Source: Paracoccaceae bacterium | Lineage (GTDB): Bacteria > Pseudomonadota > Alphaproteobacteria > Rhodobacterales > Rhodobacteraceae | Length of the DNA: 64,000 bases | NCBI GenBank assembly: GCA_021296235.1 | Contig: JAGWAS010000011.1 | Location: 40,176-104,175 of the forward strand | Direction: 5' to 3' | Shown: positions 35,760 to 45,276 of the stretch, piece after piece | How the letters are laid out: each line of letters begins with the position of its first letter | Position numbering within the stretch: position 1 is the stretch's first letter | The notes under the pieces: model-generated | Told to the model about the DNA's origin: nothing | Seen by the model: only the letters and a program-made list of their open reading frames with translations | Databases searched by the model: none | Program-made: the position numbers and the translations under genes

Positions 35760-37964
35760 TCAGCCTGCTCTCCTCGCCGCGCGCCAAGAGATGAGCTGGG
35801 TGATCAGGACAGGAGCTGCAATTGCAGTTGCAAGCAGATCTGCCTGCAGCGAGGGTGCAATGAAAACCAGCCCCGCCAGTGCCATGAGGAACCTGAAGGC
35901 ACCACCAACAGGTGTGAGGAAATGTCCGACCACGGCAATGGAAAGTGCAGCGACTCCGAGGATGCAACTTGTTCCCGTATAGGTGAACTCCCAAAGATCA
36001 AAACCGGCGGATGACACGAACAGCAACACGGGGGAGTAGACAAAGGCCAAGGGAGCCACCACTTTTCCCAAGCCGAGCGAAAACGCCGATAATCCGGTTT
36101 TGAACGGGTCGGAGCCGGCGATGGCTGATGCGGCGTATGCCGATGTGCAAACCGGCGGTGTAATCTCGGACACGACACCGTAGTAAAGCACGAACATATG
36201 GCTTGCGATTGGTGGAATGCCCAGTTGCACCAGCGCCGGCTGGGCCACGGAAACAAGCATGATGTAAAGTGCGGTTGTCGGGATTCCGGCACCCATGAGA
36301 ATGCAGGCGACAGCAATGAACAAAAGCGACAGAAAGAGTTGCAGTTCGCCGACGTCAAGGATTTCCAGGCTGCCAAAGGTGAATAGGCCGCCAATGTCGG
36401 ATGCCAATGCGGCTGCACCCTGTGTTACCATGAAACCAATTCGAAAACCTATCCCGGTGGTGTTGATAACCCCGACAACGATGCCAACCGCGGCGGCAGC
36501 CGCTCCAACCGCGAGGGCATATTTCACGCCAACTGCAAAGGTGTCGGACATTTCGGCAATGTGGGTCGGTTTCTGTGGGTTCAGGGTAGCCAAAACCGAA
36601 CCGGTGATCAGCATGACTGCCATCGGAAGGCCAAACCCGCCGTCGGATACCTTCCAGAGAATGAAGAGAATGAAGGCGCCGGGGTAGGCCAAGGTCAACG
36701 GTTGCTTCAGACGCGACATTCCCGCGACGATGGCCAGCGATATTCCACAGAACGCCGACATGAAAGGCGTGTAGCCCGAAAACAGCACCCAAAGCAGTCC
36801 GACCAGCGGAATGACGTTCGCCCAGCCATCCCGCCAGACTTCACCGAACTTCGGAAGTGCCTCCTTTGCCATGCCCTGCAGATTGAGTTTCTTTGCCATC
36901 AGGTGCACGACCGCAAAAACGCCGACGTAGTGAAGCAACGCAGGAAAGATCGCCGCAATGACGATTGTGGTGTATTTTACTTCAAGGAACTCGGCCATGA
37001 TGAAGGCGGCGGCACCCATGATGGGCGGAGTGATCTGCCCACCCGCAGAAGCTGCCGCCTCCACCCCACCGGCAAAACGTCCCGGATAGCCCAGGCGTTT
37101 CATGTTGGGGATGGTCAGTGCGCCGGTGGAGACGGTGTTGGCGACCGATGATCCGGAGATGGTGCCGAAAAAAGCTGAGGAGACAACTGAAACCTTCGCC
37201 GGCCCTCCGGTGTATCGACCGGCGATGATGGTCGCATTGTCGATGAAAAGCTTGCCGAGACCGGTGCGTTGAGCCACCACCCCGAACAGCACGAAGTGGA
37301 ACACGATTGTTGAAACCACCCATAGGGTAACGCCGAAGATCCCCTCTTGGGGGAAATACATGGATGATACGAAGGTGTTGAACCGCACACCGGGATGCTG
37401 AAGCAGACCGGGGAAATACGGCCCAAGGAGCGCATAGGAAATGAAGACGCAAATGATAAGTGGAAGCACCCACCCAAGTGTCCGCCGTGCGATGTCGAGC
37501 ACCAGAAGGATGATGATGACCGAAAAGATTATGTCATAGCTGTTCGGATTGCCCATCCGGAAGGATTGTTCCTCAATCCCCAGTTGAGGAATGCCATGCC
37601 ATGCCAAACCGAGGTAAAGCGACGCCAAAACGCCCAGAGCCATGAGTATCAGGTCATAGATCGGAATGTTGCCAATCCGGAATGCGCTTGGTCGTTCTGC
37701 CATCAATCCGGCCGTGCGAAGTACCGGAAAGAGTGCGTAGACCAGGATAAACAGGCCGGACAGATGCCAACCCATGTGCCAATGGTCTGTCGGCAGTCCA
37801 AATCCGGCCGTGTAGTAGTGGTAGGCGGCGAAGGTCAGTGCAACGACCCGCAGGGCACTGTTGACCCAGCCGGCCAAATGCCGGGTGGCAATGCCCTCAT
37901 CGAACTTCCGTTCGATTGCCTCAAGTTCGGAATTGCTGAGGCCTTGATCGATGCTGTCAGGCAT
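35760..37964 (-). CDS. TRAP transporter fused permease (TAXI type)
   Basis: This 734-residue inner-membrane protein fuses the small (DctQ-like) and large (DctM-like) subunits. It has about 17 hydrophobic segments and the TRAP-associated motifs GTISGSSVANTVSTGALTIP, AAASAGGQITPPIMGAAAFIMAEFL and SEITPPVCTSAYAAS. It moves substrate inwards with an ion gradient, together with the TAXI binding protein encoded upstream. The ATG lies 88 bases after that gene, in a gap with a stem-loop. Confidence 0.93.
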   Translation of the reverse strand: MPDSIDQGLSNSELEAIERKFDEGIATRHLAGWVNSALRVVALTFAAYHYYTAGFGLPTDHWHMGWHLSGLFILVYALFPVLRTAGLMAERPSAFRIGNIPIYDLILMALGVLASLYLGLAWHGIPQLGIEEQSFRMGNPNSYDIIFSVIIILLVLDIARRTLGWVLPLIICVFISYALLGPYFPGLLQHPGVRFNTFVSSMYFPQEGIFGVTLWVVSTIVFHFVLFGVVAQRTGLGKLFIDNATIIAGRYTGGPAKVSVVSSAFFGTISGSSVANTVSTGALTIPNMKRLGYPGRFAGGVEAAASAGGQITPPIMGAAAFIMAEFLEVKYTTIVIAAIFPALLHYVGVFAVVHLMAKKLNLQGMAKEALPKFGEVWRDGWANVIPLVGLLWVLFSGYTPFMSAFCGISLAIVAGMSRLKQPLTLAYPGAFILFILWKVSDGGFGLPMAVMLITGSVLATLNPQKPTHIAEMSDTFAVGVKYALAVGAAAAAVGIVVGVINTTGIGFRIGFMVTQGAAALASDIGGLFTFGSLEILDVGELQLFLSLLFIAVACILMGAGIPTTALYIMLVSVAQPALVQLGIPPIASHMFVLYYGVVSEITPPVCTSAYAASAIAGSDPFKTGLSAFSLGLGKVVAPLAFVYSPVLLFVSSAGFDLWEFTYTGTSCILGVAALSIAVVGHFLTPVGGAFRFLMALAGLVFIAPSLQADLLATAIAAPVLITQLISWRAARRAG

Positions 37965-37998
37965 GCCGATCCAATGGCTTCATTCAAGTGGATCAAAA

Positions 37999-38024
37999 CC
38001 GGCGGTGCCCTTGTGCGCCGCCGG
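37999..38024 (-). promoter_or_regulatory. Stem-loop between TAXI binding-protein and TRAP permease genes
   Basis: Perfect 7-base arms CCGGCGG (37999-38005) and CCGCCGG (38018-38024) flank a 12-base loop in the 88-base gap between the two cistrons. No U-tract follows. A role in differential expression of the binding protein is inferred. Confidence 0.45.
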
Positions 38025-38052
38025 CCCGATCATGATGGATGGCCCAGATTGT

Positions 38053-39063
38053 CTACTGGATCATACCCTGTTCGCGGTAGAACCGCTCTGCACCCGGATG
38101 CAGCGGAACACCGAGCGTATCAACGCCGTCGAGGGCAGTCTCGGCGGTGATGAGCTTGCCCTTGGCATGGCCGTTGTCGAGGAGCTTTCGCGTGTTGGAA
38201 TTCCACAGCGCCTGCGTGATGCCATAAACCAGTTCCTCTTCAAGGTCCGAAGACACGACCAGAAGTGCACTGACGGCTGGGGTCCGAACCACGTAGTCTA
38301 TGCCTTCATACACGCCTGCGGGTATCTGTGAAGGAATGTAGGCCGGAATGATCTCGTTGATCTTCAGGACATCTGCCTCGGTGAATGAATGCAGTTCCAT
38401 CCCTTTGGTGGAAGCCAGTTGCACCATCGCGGCGACGGGCCACCCGGCGGCATAGAAGTATGCATCAAGCTGACCGTCTGCGAGCCGCTCCGCACTTTGG
38501 GAATTGTTGAGTTCCGCCTCGTCCATGTTGTCCCGGGTTACGCCCCATGCCTCGAGCATCTGAAGGACTGCCACCTGCGTGCCGGAACCTGCCTGCGCGA
38601 TGCCGACCCGTTTGTCAGCCAAGTCGCCGAGGTTGTTGATTGATTCACCTTTCGGGAGAACCAAATGCAGATCCTCGGGATAGAGGTTGGCAACGATTCT
38701 GAGCTTCGGGTGCGGTTTGCCGTCGAATTTGCCACTGCCGAGATACATTGATCGCGTTACGTCGGCGGCGGCAAGGCCGGCTTCGAGTTCACCATTCTGA
38801 ACCGCGGCGTTGTTGAACACGGAAGCGGTTGTCGATTGGGCGATCGCTATCAATCCAGGAACGCCGCACTGACCGCCCTTGTCGCAGGGGCGAGCGCCGG
38901 GAGGGGCAGAAATTCCGTTGGCAATTGTGCCGCCAATTGGGAAATAGGTGCCGCCGGCGCCGCCGGTGCCGATGCGGAAAAATGTGGGGCTCTGAGCCAA
39001 AGCGGGTCCGACAATCATTGTCAGGGCAACAGCCGCTCCGGCAATTCTCGCTAATGTTCTCAT
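38053..39063 (-). CDS. TAXI-family TRAP transporter substrate-binding protein
   Basis: This 336-residue periplasmic protein has a Sec signal peptide (RTLARIAGAAVALTMIVG, cut after ALA). The TAXI family opening FRIGTGGAGGTYFPIGGTIANGIS is exact. KRVGIAQAGSGTQVAVLQML follows in the second lobe. Ligands known for TAXI proteins include glutamate and other dicarboxylates; the ligand here is unknown. The frame is open to 39204, but the signal peptide places the start at 39063. First gene of the TRAP operon. Confidence 0.93.
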   Translation of the reverse strand: MRTLARIAGAAVALTMIVGPALAQSPTFFRIGTGGAGGTYFPIGGTIANGISAPPGARPCDKGGQCGVPGLIAIAQSTTASVFNNAAVQNGELEAGLAAADVTRSMYLGSGKFDGKPHPKLRIVANLYPEDLHLVLPKGESINNLGDLADKRVGIAQAGSGTQVAVLQMLEAWGVTRDNMDEAELNNSQSAERLADGQLDAYFYAAGWPVAAMVQLASTKGMELHSFTEADVLKINEIIPAYIPSQIPAGVYEGIDYVVRTPAVSALLVVSSDLEEELVYGITQALWNSNTRKLLDNGHAKGKLITAETALDGVDTLGVPLHPGAERFYREQGMIQ

Positions 39064-39403
39064 TCTTGGGTTTCCATAAATTGCTGCTGGGCGCTGGCAT
39101 GCCCATTGATCCGATTGATAATATTCGGCTGCAATTTCACATGCAAGTCCGCAGCTGGATGCCGGTCCGAATTCCGCACGGTTGATTTGCCTGTGGAAAC
39201 TCATTCCATGGACCGGTGCAGGAGAGAGCGGAAAATTTTACAGATTGACCCTGTGGATCACGTCTCTAAGAGTGCCACGAATTAGCCGTAAGGGGTACAG
39301 CTGTGTTGATGCGAAGTGCAATTCCGCCCTGTTCGCAGCATTCCTTGAATCGGCACAGCCACCGAAGATCGTCCTTGTCGGCAAATTGATCCATTGCAAA
39401 GTT

Positions 39404-39415
39404 TGGAACGTTCCA
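39404..39415. promoter_or_regulatory. Palindrome TGGAACGTTCCA, candidate LacI-family operator
   Basis: This perfect 12-base palindrome with a central CG has the form typical of LacI/GalR-family sites. A LacI-family regulator is encoded 8 kb downstream in the same gene block, and a related GGAAC/GTTCC inverted repeat stands before its start. Confidence 0.4.
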
Positions 39416-39421
39416 GTAATG

Positions 39422-39437
39422 ACCGGAATTGTCCGGT
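39422..39437. promoter_or_regulatory. Inverted repeat ACCGGA-N4-TCCGGT
   Basis: Perfect 6-base arms around ATTG lie 6 bases from the palindrome at 39404-39415. It is probably part of the same control region of the divergent TRAP and crotonase genes. Confidence 0.35.
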
Positions 39438-39628
39438 TCCGTTGAAAACAGCAATGGCACTGAGTTATTGCCAATTTGGGCGCAGCAAGGGATCAATGCC
39501 CCAATGATGAACGGGAAATGTGAAGACCTGCGGCCGGCCGGCATCGTCGCTGCTTCCCATTGGCGTTTTCCGGCTGCACCGAATGCGACCGGACTGCCGT
39601 CTCCGATGTTCAGGAGGGAATTCATGGA

Positions 39629-40405
39629 ATGGACGCCATGAGCGCGGTTCATCTCAACATTGTTGGTCGGATTGCAGAGCTCAGGATCGACAACCATGCA
39701 AAGTTGAATTCCCTGACCGCAGAAATGCTGCACCAGCTTGGACGGCATCTGGAGGCAGTCGACGGAAGATCCGATGTGGCGTGCCTGTTGATTGCGGGCG
39801 AGGGGGAGCGGGCCTTCTGTGCCGGGGCCGACATCAACGGTTGGGGTGATCTTTCCCCTGCCGAGTTCGCACGGCGCTGGATACGGGAAGGACACAGGAC
39901 ATTCGACCGTCTCGCCCGTCTGTCGAAACCGACAATTGCGGTTCTGAATGGACCGGCCCTGGGTGGCGGGCTGGAGCTTGCGGCGGCATGTGATCTGCGC
40001 GTCATGGCTTCGTCCGCTACGATTGCCCTTCCTGAGGCTGCTGTGGGAATTGTACCCGGATGGTCGGGCACACAACGCCTCGCCCGGCTCCTGCCCGAGT
40101 CCGTCCTGAAGGAGATGGTTCTCTTTGGACGTCGGCTCACGGCTGATCGCGCCCTTCAATTAGGTTTCGCCGCCGAGGTGGCTGACGATCCGCACGCAGT
40201 CGCCAAGGCGATCGCCGACAGAGTTTGTTGTCTCTCACCACGCGCTGTAGAGACCGCGAAATGGATGATCCATGCAGCTCGGGGCGAAGACAGGGACGCG
40301 ATGATCGACGCTCTCGGGGGTGCGGCGATTTCCGCCAGCGCAGACCGTTTGGAGGGTGTCGCCGCCTTCCGCGAAAAGCGTGCTCCGGAATTTCCGGGAA
40401 CCTGA
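39629..40405 (+). CDS. Enoyl-CoA hydratase/isomerase family protein
   Basis: This 258-residue crotonase-fold enzyme has oxyanion-hole segments AFCAGADI and LNGPALGGGLELAAACDLR. Both glutamates used by hydratases are retained (PEAAVGIVPGWSGTQRL and VLKEMVLFGRRL), so true enoyl-CoA hydratase activity is plausible. ATG 39629 is 10 bases after GGAGGG. A nearer ATG at 39624 opens only a five-codon frame. It stands alone between the TRAP genes and the sugar ABC genes; no acyl-CoA dehydrogenase or thiolase is near. Confidence 0.87.
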   Translation: MDAMSAVHLNIVGRIAELRIDNHAKLNSLTAEMLHQLGRHLEAVDGRSDVACLLIAGEGERAFCAGADINGWGDLSPAEFARRWIREGHRTFDRLARLSKPTIAVLNGPALGGGLELAAACDLRVMASSATIALPEAAVGIVPGWSGTQRLARLLPESVLKEMVLFGRRLTADRALQLGFAAEVADDPHAVAKAIADRVCCLSPRAVETAKWMIHAARGEDRDAMIDALGGAAISASADRLEGVAAFREKRAPEFPGT

Positions 40406-40702
40406 CCGTGGCACATCAACTCTGCATGCCAATCGTTGGGCGGAGGTCGGGAGGTCTCGGTGCTTGGAACCAATTTTCCGGGAGTCGCATTCGCCGGCGT
40501 TTTGCTTCGCCGGGGGAGCCGTTCCGATGCAACGTTTCCGGAGAGGGCGTCTTGCGACTGATCCGGCCTGACAGGGATTGCGGTCCCTTCGATCTGCTGA
40601 AATTCCTCAAGGCAAACCTGCATATGGTTGCCTTGGGCGAAGACCCCCCGGCGCGACCGCCGGGACAACCAATTGGATGAATTCAATAAGGAGGATGAAC
40701 TT
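40406..40702. other. Intergenic region upstream of the sugar ABC operon
   Basis: No gene is seen. It contains hairpins at 40494-40513 and 40647-40664 (CCCGGCG / CGCCGGG) and the strong ribosome site AAGGAGG of the next gene. The promoter of the ABC operon should lie here. Confidence 0.5.
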
Positions 40703-41956
40703 ATGGACGCATGTTTTGTAAGGAAGACTGCACTGGCCTTGACGGTCATTGGGTCGGCGGGTGCTGCACAAGCCGCTGACGTGGAAGTGTTGCACTGGTG
40801 GACTTCCGGCGGTGAAGCCGCCGCATTGAATGTTCTCAAGGATGACCTGCAGGGTCAGGGCATTGGGTGGAACGACATGCCGGTTGCCGGTGGAGGCGGT
40901 GAGCAGGCCATGACCACATTGCGGGCGCGCGTAACCGCAGGCAATCCGCCAACTGCCGTGCAGATGCTCGGATTTGACATTCTTGATTGGGCCGCGGAAG
41001 GGGCACTCGGCAACCTTGATGATGTCGCAGCCGCAGAAGGTTGGGATGCGGTGGTTCCCGAGGCGCTGCAGGCTTTCGCGAAGTACGACGGACACTGGAT
41101 ATCCGCTCCGGTCAACGTTCATTCGACCAATTGGGTTTGGGCCAACAAGGCTATCCTTGATGAACTCGGCATTGATCAGCCGGCAGATTGGAACGGTTTC
41201 GTTACAGCGATGCAGAAGGTGCAGGATGCCGGGAAGGTCGCCTTGGCCCATGGTGGACAGGCGTGGCAGGAAGCCACCATGTTCGATGGTGTCGTGCTTT
41301 CGGCAGGTGGACCCGAGTTCTACAAGAGTGCATTCATCGATCTTGACGTTGATGCCCTCGGCTCTGACACAATGGTGGAAGCGTTCAACCGCATGGCAAC
41401 CCTTCGCTCGTTTGCTGACGAGAACTTTTCGGGGCGCGATTGGAATCTCGCCTCGGCAATGGTGATCAATGGTGAGGCGGCGTTCCAGATAATGGGAGAT
41501 TGGGCCAAGGGCGAGTTTGTGAACGCGGGCAAGAAGCCTGGAGAGGATTTCATTTGCTTCCGCGTGCCGGGATCAGCGGGAACGGTGACCTTCAACTCCG
41601 ACCAGTTTGCAATGTTCAATGTAACCGACGAAGGCGCTCGCGGTGCCCAGGCCAAGATGGCGTCGGCGATCATGAGCCCGGCATTCCAGTCTGCATTCAA
41701 CGTGGTCAAGGGGTCCGTCCCTGCACGTACCGACGTTCCGAACGATGCTTTCGACGCGTGTGGGAAGACCGGTATGCAGGAACTTGCCGCCGCAGCAGAC
41801 TCCGGAACGTTGATTGGTTCAATGGCGCACGGCCATGCCAACCGAGCCGCTGTCAAGAACGCGATTTACGATGTCGTTACCGCCCATTTCAACGGCGAAT
41901 ACGATGCCGAAACCGCGGCAGAGGAGCTGGCGAACGCGGTTGAAGCCGCAATGTGA
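40703..41956 (+). CDS. Sugar ABC transporter substrate-binding protein (GtsA-like)
   Basis: This 417-residue periplasmic binding protein of the family-1 solute-binding class has a signal peptide ending AAQAAD. The opening [19 protein letters not shown], the glycine-rich [14 protein letters not shown] and [11 protein letters not shown] match the glucose/mannose binding protein GtsA of pseudomonads. AAGGAGG lies just before the ATG at 40703; the frame extends upstream. It is followed by two permeases and an ATPase. Glucose or a related hexose is the best guess for the ligand, by family resemblance. Confidence 0.9.
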   Translation: MDACFVRKTALALTVIGSAGAAQAADVEVLHWWTSGGEAAALNVLKDDLQGQGIGWNDMPVAGGGGEQAMTTLRARVTAGNPPTAVQMLGFDILDWAAEGALGNLDDVAAAEGWDAVVPEALQAFAKYDGHWISAPVNVHSTNWVWANKAILDELGIDQPADWNGFVTAMQKVQDAGKVALAHGGQAWQEATMFDGVVLSAGGPEFYKSAFIDLDVDALGSDTMVEAFNRMATLRSFADENFSGRDWNLASAMVINGEAAFQIMGDWAKGEFVNAGKKPGEDFICFRVPGSAGTVTFNSDQFAMFNVTDEGARGAQAKMASAIMSPAFQSAFNVVKGSVPARTDVPNDAFDACGKTGMQELAAAADSGTLIGSMAHGHANRAAVKNAIYDVVTAHFNGEYDAETAAEELANAVEAAM

Positions 41957-41963
41957 TGCTGAT

Positions 41964-41990
41964 GGGAAGGCGGGCATGCACCGCCTTCCC
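41964..41990 (+). promoter_or_regulatory. 10-bp perfect stem-loop after the sugar-binding-protein gene
   Basis: GGGAAGGCGG (41964-41973) pairs perfectly with CCGCCTTCCC (41981-41990) around a 7-base loop, 7 bases after the stop codon. No U-tract. It probably stabilises the binding-protein mRNA or partly terminates transcription before the permease genes. Confidence 0.65.
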
Positions 41991-42076
41991 AAACTGCGGC
42001 TGAACATGATACTTCGCCACCCCAAGCGACGGGGTCGGACGCCGCCTCAGGAATTGGGAGCGGGAGAGGAGCAGTA

Positions 42077-42973
42077 ATGGCCGATGTGGCGAGAGCGGCG
42101 GATTTCCGAACGCGCCTCCAGCAGTGGATTCCAAAGCTGGTGCTTTCCCCTTCCCTCGCGGCGATACTGTTTTTTGTATACGGTTTCATTTTCTTCACGG
42201 TCTATTTGAGCTTCACGGGTTCAAAGATGCTGCCGCGCTACGACTGGATCGGCATCGAGAACTACGTTCGGCTTTGGGGGCTTTCGCATTGGTGGACGGC
42301 AATCACCAACCTCGGCATCTTTGCCTCGCTGTACATAATCTTCTGCACACTGATTGGACTCGCACTCGCCATATTCCTGGACCAAAAGATTCGGGGAGAG
42401 GGCATGCTCCGGCCGATCTACCTCTATCCAATGGCGCTGAGCTTCATTGTTACGGGTACGGCGTGGAAATGGTTTCTTGATCCCGGAATTGGTCTTGAAC
42501 AGACGATGCATCTCTGGGGTTGGGAAAGTTTCGAATTCGGCTGGATCAAGGATCGGGACATGGCCATCTACACGGTGGTCATAGCGGCGGTTTGGCAAAC
42601 ATCCGGATTTGTAATGGCCATGTTTCTGGCAGGCTTGCGCGGAATCGACAACGAACTCCTCAAGGCGGCGCAGATTGATGGTGCTTCCAACTGGAACCTC
42701 TATCGGCGGATTGTGATACCTCTCCTTCGCCCCGCTTTCCTGTCGGCCTTCGTCATTCTTGCCCATCTTGCGGTCAAATCGTACGATCTTGTGATTGCTC
42801 TCACCGGAGGAGGACCGGGAAGAGCAACGGAATTGCCGGCGACATTCATGTATTCCTACACGTTTACGCGCAATTCCATGGGAATCGGCGCGTCAAGCGC
42901 GGTTATCATGCTGATGACCATAGCTGCGATCATGGTTCCGTATCTCTACTCTGAACTCAGGGAACGGAAGTGA
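42077..42973 (+). CDS. Sugar ABC transporter permease (MalF/GtsB-like)
   Basis: This 298-residue inner-membrane permease has about six hydrophobic segments. The coupling loop near the C-terminus, ELLKAAQIDGASNWNLYRRIVIPLLRP, carries the EAA motif that contacts the ATPase. The ATG follows GGAGAGGAGCAGTA. Its stop overlaps the start of the second permease (TGATG). Confidence 0.92.
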   Translation: MADVARAADFRTRLQQWIPKLVLSPSLAAILFFVYGFIFFTVYLSFTGSKMLPRYDWIGIENYVRLWGLSHWWTAITNLGIFASLYIIFCTLIGLALAIFLDQKIRGEGMLRPIYLYPMALSFIVTGTAWKWFLDPGIGLEQTMHLWGWESFEFGWIKDRDMAIYTVVIAAVWQTSGFVMAMFLAGLRGIDNELLKAAQIDGASNWNLYRRIVIPLLRPAFLSAFVILAHLAVKSYDLVIALTGGGPGRATELPATFMYSYTFTRNSMGIGASSAVIMLMTIAAIMVPYLYSELRERK

Positions 42974-43854
42974 TGGGTTCAGCAGCGCAGGACACCGCGG
43001 TTCACACCGGGAGGGTTGCGAGAACCTTCATATATCTCGTCCTGCTTTTGTTCGCGCTCTTCTATCTGCTTCCGTTCCTCGTCATGCTGATAAATTCGGT
43101 AAAACCCCTTTCCGAAATCACTTCGGGAAACATGCTTGCCCTTCCCGCGGTTTGGACGATCGAGCCTTGGCTGTCGGCATGGTCGACCGCCCAGATCGGA
43201 GTCGAGCCGACCGGGCTGAAACCGTACTTCGTGAACTCACTCCTGATGGTTGTTCCCGCCGTTGCAATTTCCACGATTCTTGGTGCCCTCAACGGCTATG
43301 TGCTCACGAAATGGCGGTTCCGTGGGGACGGCATTCTGTTCGGTCTCATGCTTTTTTCGTGTTTCATACCGTTTCAGATCGTATTGATCCCAATGGCGCG
43401 CACTCTGGGAATCCTGGGAATGGCCGGTTCGACACCCGGCCTTGTGCTTGTGCATGTGGTTTACGGTTTGGGATTCACGACACTCTTTTTCCGCAACTAC
43501 TACGCTGCGTTCCCCACCGAACTCGTGCGCGCGGCAATGATTGACGGTGCCGGGTTTTTCAAGATCTTCTGGCGCATCATGCTTCCGGTTTCGGGGCCAA
43601 TCATGGTTGTGTCAATTATCTGGCAATTCACCAACATCTGGAACGATTTCCTGTTCGGAGCCTCATTTGCGGATCTCGACTCGATGCCGATGACGGTTGC
43701 GCTCAACAATCTCGTCAATTCCTCAACCGGCGTTAAGGAATACAATGTTCACTTCGCCGGCGCGATTATCGCCGCACTTCCCACCCTCGTTGTTTACGTT
43801 GTCGCAGGGCGGTATTTCGTCCGCGGCCTCATGGCGGGTTCAGTGAAAGGCTGA
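42973..43854 (+). CDS. Sugar ABC transporter permease (MalG/GtsC-like)
   Basis: This 293-residue inner-membrane permease has about six hydrophobic segments and the EAA loop ELVRAAMIDGAGFFKIFWRIMLPVSGP. The shape is MalG/GtsC-like. A GTG at 42970 could also serve, but ATG 42973, overlapping the previous stop, fits translational coupling. The ATPase gene follows 4 bases later. Confidence 0.92.
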   Translation: MGSAAQDTAVHTGRVARTFIYLVLLLFALFYLLPFLVMLINSVKPLSEITSGNMLALPAVWTIEPWLSAWSTAQIGVEPTGLKPYFVNSLLMVVPAVAISTILGALNGYVLTKWRFRGDGILFGLMLFSCFIPFQIVLIPMARTLGILGMAGSTPGLVLVHVVYGLGFTTLFFRNYYAAFPTELVRAAMIDGAGFFKIFWRIMLPVSGPIMVVSIIWQFTNIWNDFLFGASFADLDSMPMTVALNNLVNSSTGVKEYNVHFAGAIIAALPTLVVYVVAGRYFVRGLMAGSVKG

Positions 43855-43858
43855 AATC

Positions 43859-44971
43859 ATGGGATTCCTCGATATCCGGGACGTCACAAAATTCTACGGA
43901 CAGACAGAGGTTCTGCACCGGATCAACATTTCAATCGAGGAGGACGAATTCCTCGTTCTGGTGGGGCCGTCGGGCTGTGGCAAATCAACTCTCCTGAACA
44001 TGATAGCCGGTCTCGAAAGCATAACATCCGGGGAGGTGTCCATCAGGGGGCGGGTCATCAACGGCGTGCATCCGTCGCAGCGCAACATAGCCATGGTCTT
44101 CCAAAGCTATGCCCTCTACCCCAACATGACGGTCGGAAAAAACATAACCTTCGGTCTGGAAATGCATGGTGTTTCGCGACACGAACGCGAAGAGGCACTC
44201 CTTGATGTGGCAAAACTCCTTCAAATTGACCACCTCCTCGACCGAAAGCCGGGACAGCTGTCCGGCGGCCAGCGGCAACGGGTTGCCATGGGTCGGGCGC
44301 TTGTGCGCAAACCGGATGTCTTTCTGTTCGATGAACCTCTGTCAAACCTAGATGCAAAGCTGCGCGTGGACATGCGCACCGAAATCAAGAAGCTGCACGA
44401 AAAGCTGAAGACCACGATTGTTTACGTCACCCACGATCAGATTGAGGCGATGACGCTTTCGACAAGGATTGCGGTGCTTGAACAGGGGCACATTCAGCAA
44501 CTCGGCACACCGCAGGAAATCTACAACACGCCAGCGAATGTCTTCGTGGGGAGGTTCATGGGCAGCCCGGCCATGAACGTGATTCCAGCGCGCGTAGCCG
44601 TGCAGGAAGGAGTGCCCTTCGCGTGTGTTACCGATTCCGGGGATGGCGAACAGCTGCTGCGTTTCAGCCAAGCAAATCTTGCAGGTTGGGATGGGCGGGA
44701 AATCCTGCTTGGGATCCGTCCTGAGGCAATTACCGACCCGGAAGGAGCTGACCGCGGCTCAACAAATGTTGTGAGTCTTCGAAACCGCATAGGTGTTACC
44801 GAGCCGGCCGGTTCCGACACCTTCGTTACAATGACGCTCGGTGGCATAGACGTAACAGCCAGGATGCGCGCTGACGTGAACGTTTGCAGGGGCGACACTG
44901 TTGATCTTGCCTTCAACATGGACAAGGCCGTGGCATTCGATCCGGAAACCGAAAAGCGCATAGAATCATGA
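43859..44971 (+). CDS. Sugar ABC transporter ATPase (MalK/UgpC-like)
   Basis: This 370-residue ATPase of the MalK/UgpC group has Walker A GPSGCGKST, Q-loop MVFQSYALYPNMTV, signature LSGGQRQRVAMGRAL, Walker B VFLFDEPLSNLD and H-loop YVTHDQIEAMTL. The C-terminal third is the OB-fold (TOBE) regulatory domain typical of sugar importers. Last gene of the operon starting at 40703. Confidence 0.94.
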   Translation: MGFLDIRDVTKFYGQTEVLHRINISIEEDEFLVLVGPSGCGKSTLLNMIAGLESITSGEVSIRGRVINGVHPSQRNIAMVFQSYALYPNMTVGKNITFGLEMHGVSRHEREEALLDVAKLLQIDHLLDRKPGQLSGGQRQRVAMGRALVRKPDVFLFDEPLSNLDAKLRVDMRTEIKKLHEKLKTTIVYVTHDQIEAMTLSTRIAVLEQGHIQQLGTPQEIYNTPANVFVGRFMGSPAMNVIPARVAVQEGVPFACVTDSGDGEQLLRFSQANLAGWDGREILLGIRPEAITDPEGADRGSTNVVSLRNRIGVTEPAGSDTFVTMTLGGIDVTARMRADVNVCRGDTVDLAFNMDKAVAFDPETEKRIES

Positions 44972-45276
44972 CAAGGCTGCAGGATTCCAATACCGGCCTG
45001 GATATCTGCCGTGCCGTTTTATTGGGCAAGGTGCCTCCAACAGCGCAACGAAACCACGGGGCAGTCTTGAGGGCGGCCGATACGAGAGTGAAGACCAAGG
45101 CGATTGGCAGGCACCAATGACCGTGAGGTAGCCTGATCTGGCGCAACAATGGGAATGTTGGTTGGCACCGGCAGAGAAAAAGTACTGTGGGCCGTCAGGC
45201 AAACGAACTTGGTCCGATGCGAACGGACTGGTGAACGTTGGCGGATTGCCTCCTGCACTGGTTTGAGGGTGACAAA
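44972..45276. other. Intergenic stretch before the GMC oxidoreductase gene
   Basis: No gene, strong hairpin or promoter was recognised. It ends in GAGGG, the ribosome site for TTG 45277. Confidence 0.5.

Larger units (their letters stand above)
39064..39628. other. Divergent intergenic region with two inverted repeats
   Basis: This 565-base gap separates the TRAP operon (minus) from the crotonase gene (plus). It holds the palindromes at 39404-39415 and 39422-39437. A minus frame stays open from about 39628 down to 39266 and reads like protein, but no start or family could be recognised. It may be a gene remnant. Confidence 0.5.

Noticed and set aside
39266..40159. 297-codon minus frame across the crotonase gene
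   Set aside because: Its upper part is the shadow of the crotonase. The lower part reads more like protein, but it has no start or family and is noted only as a possible remnant.
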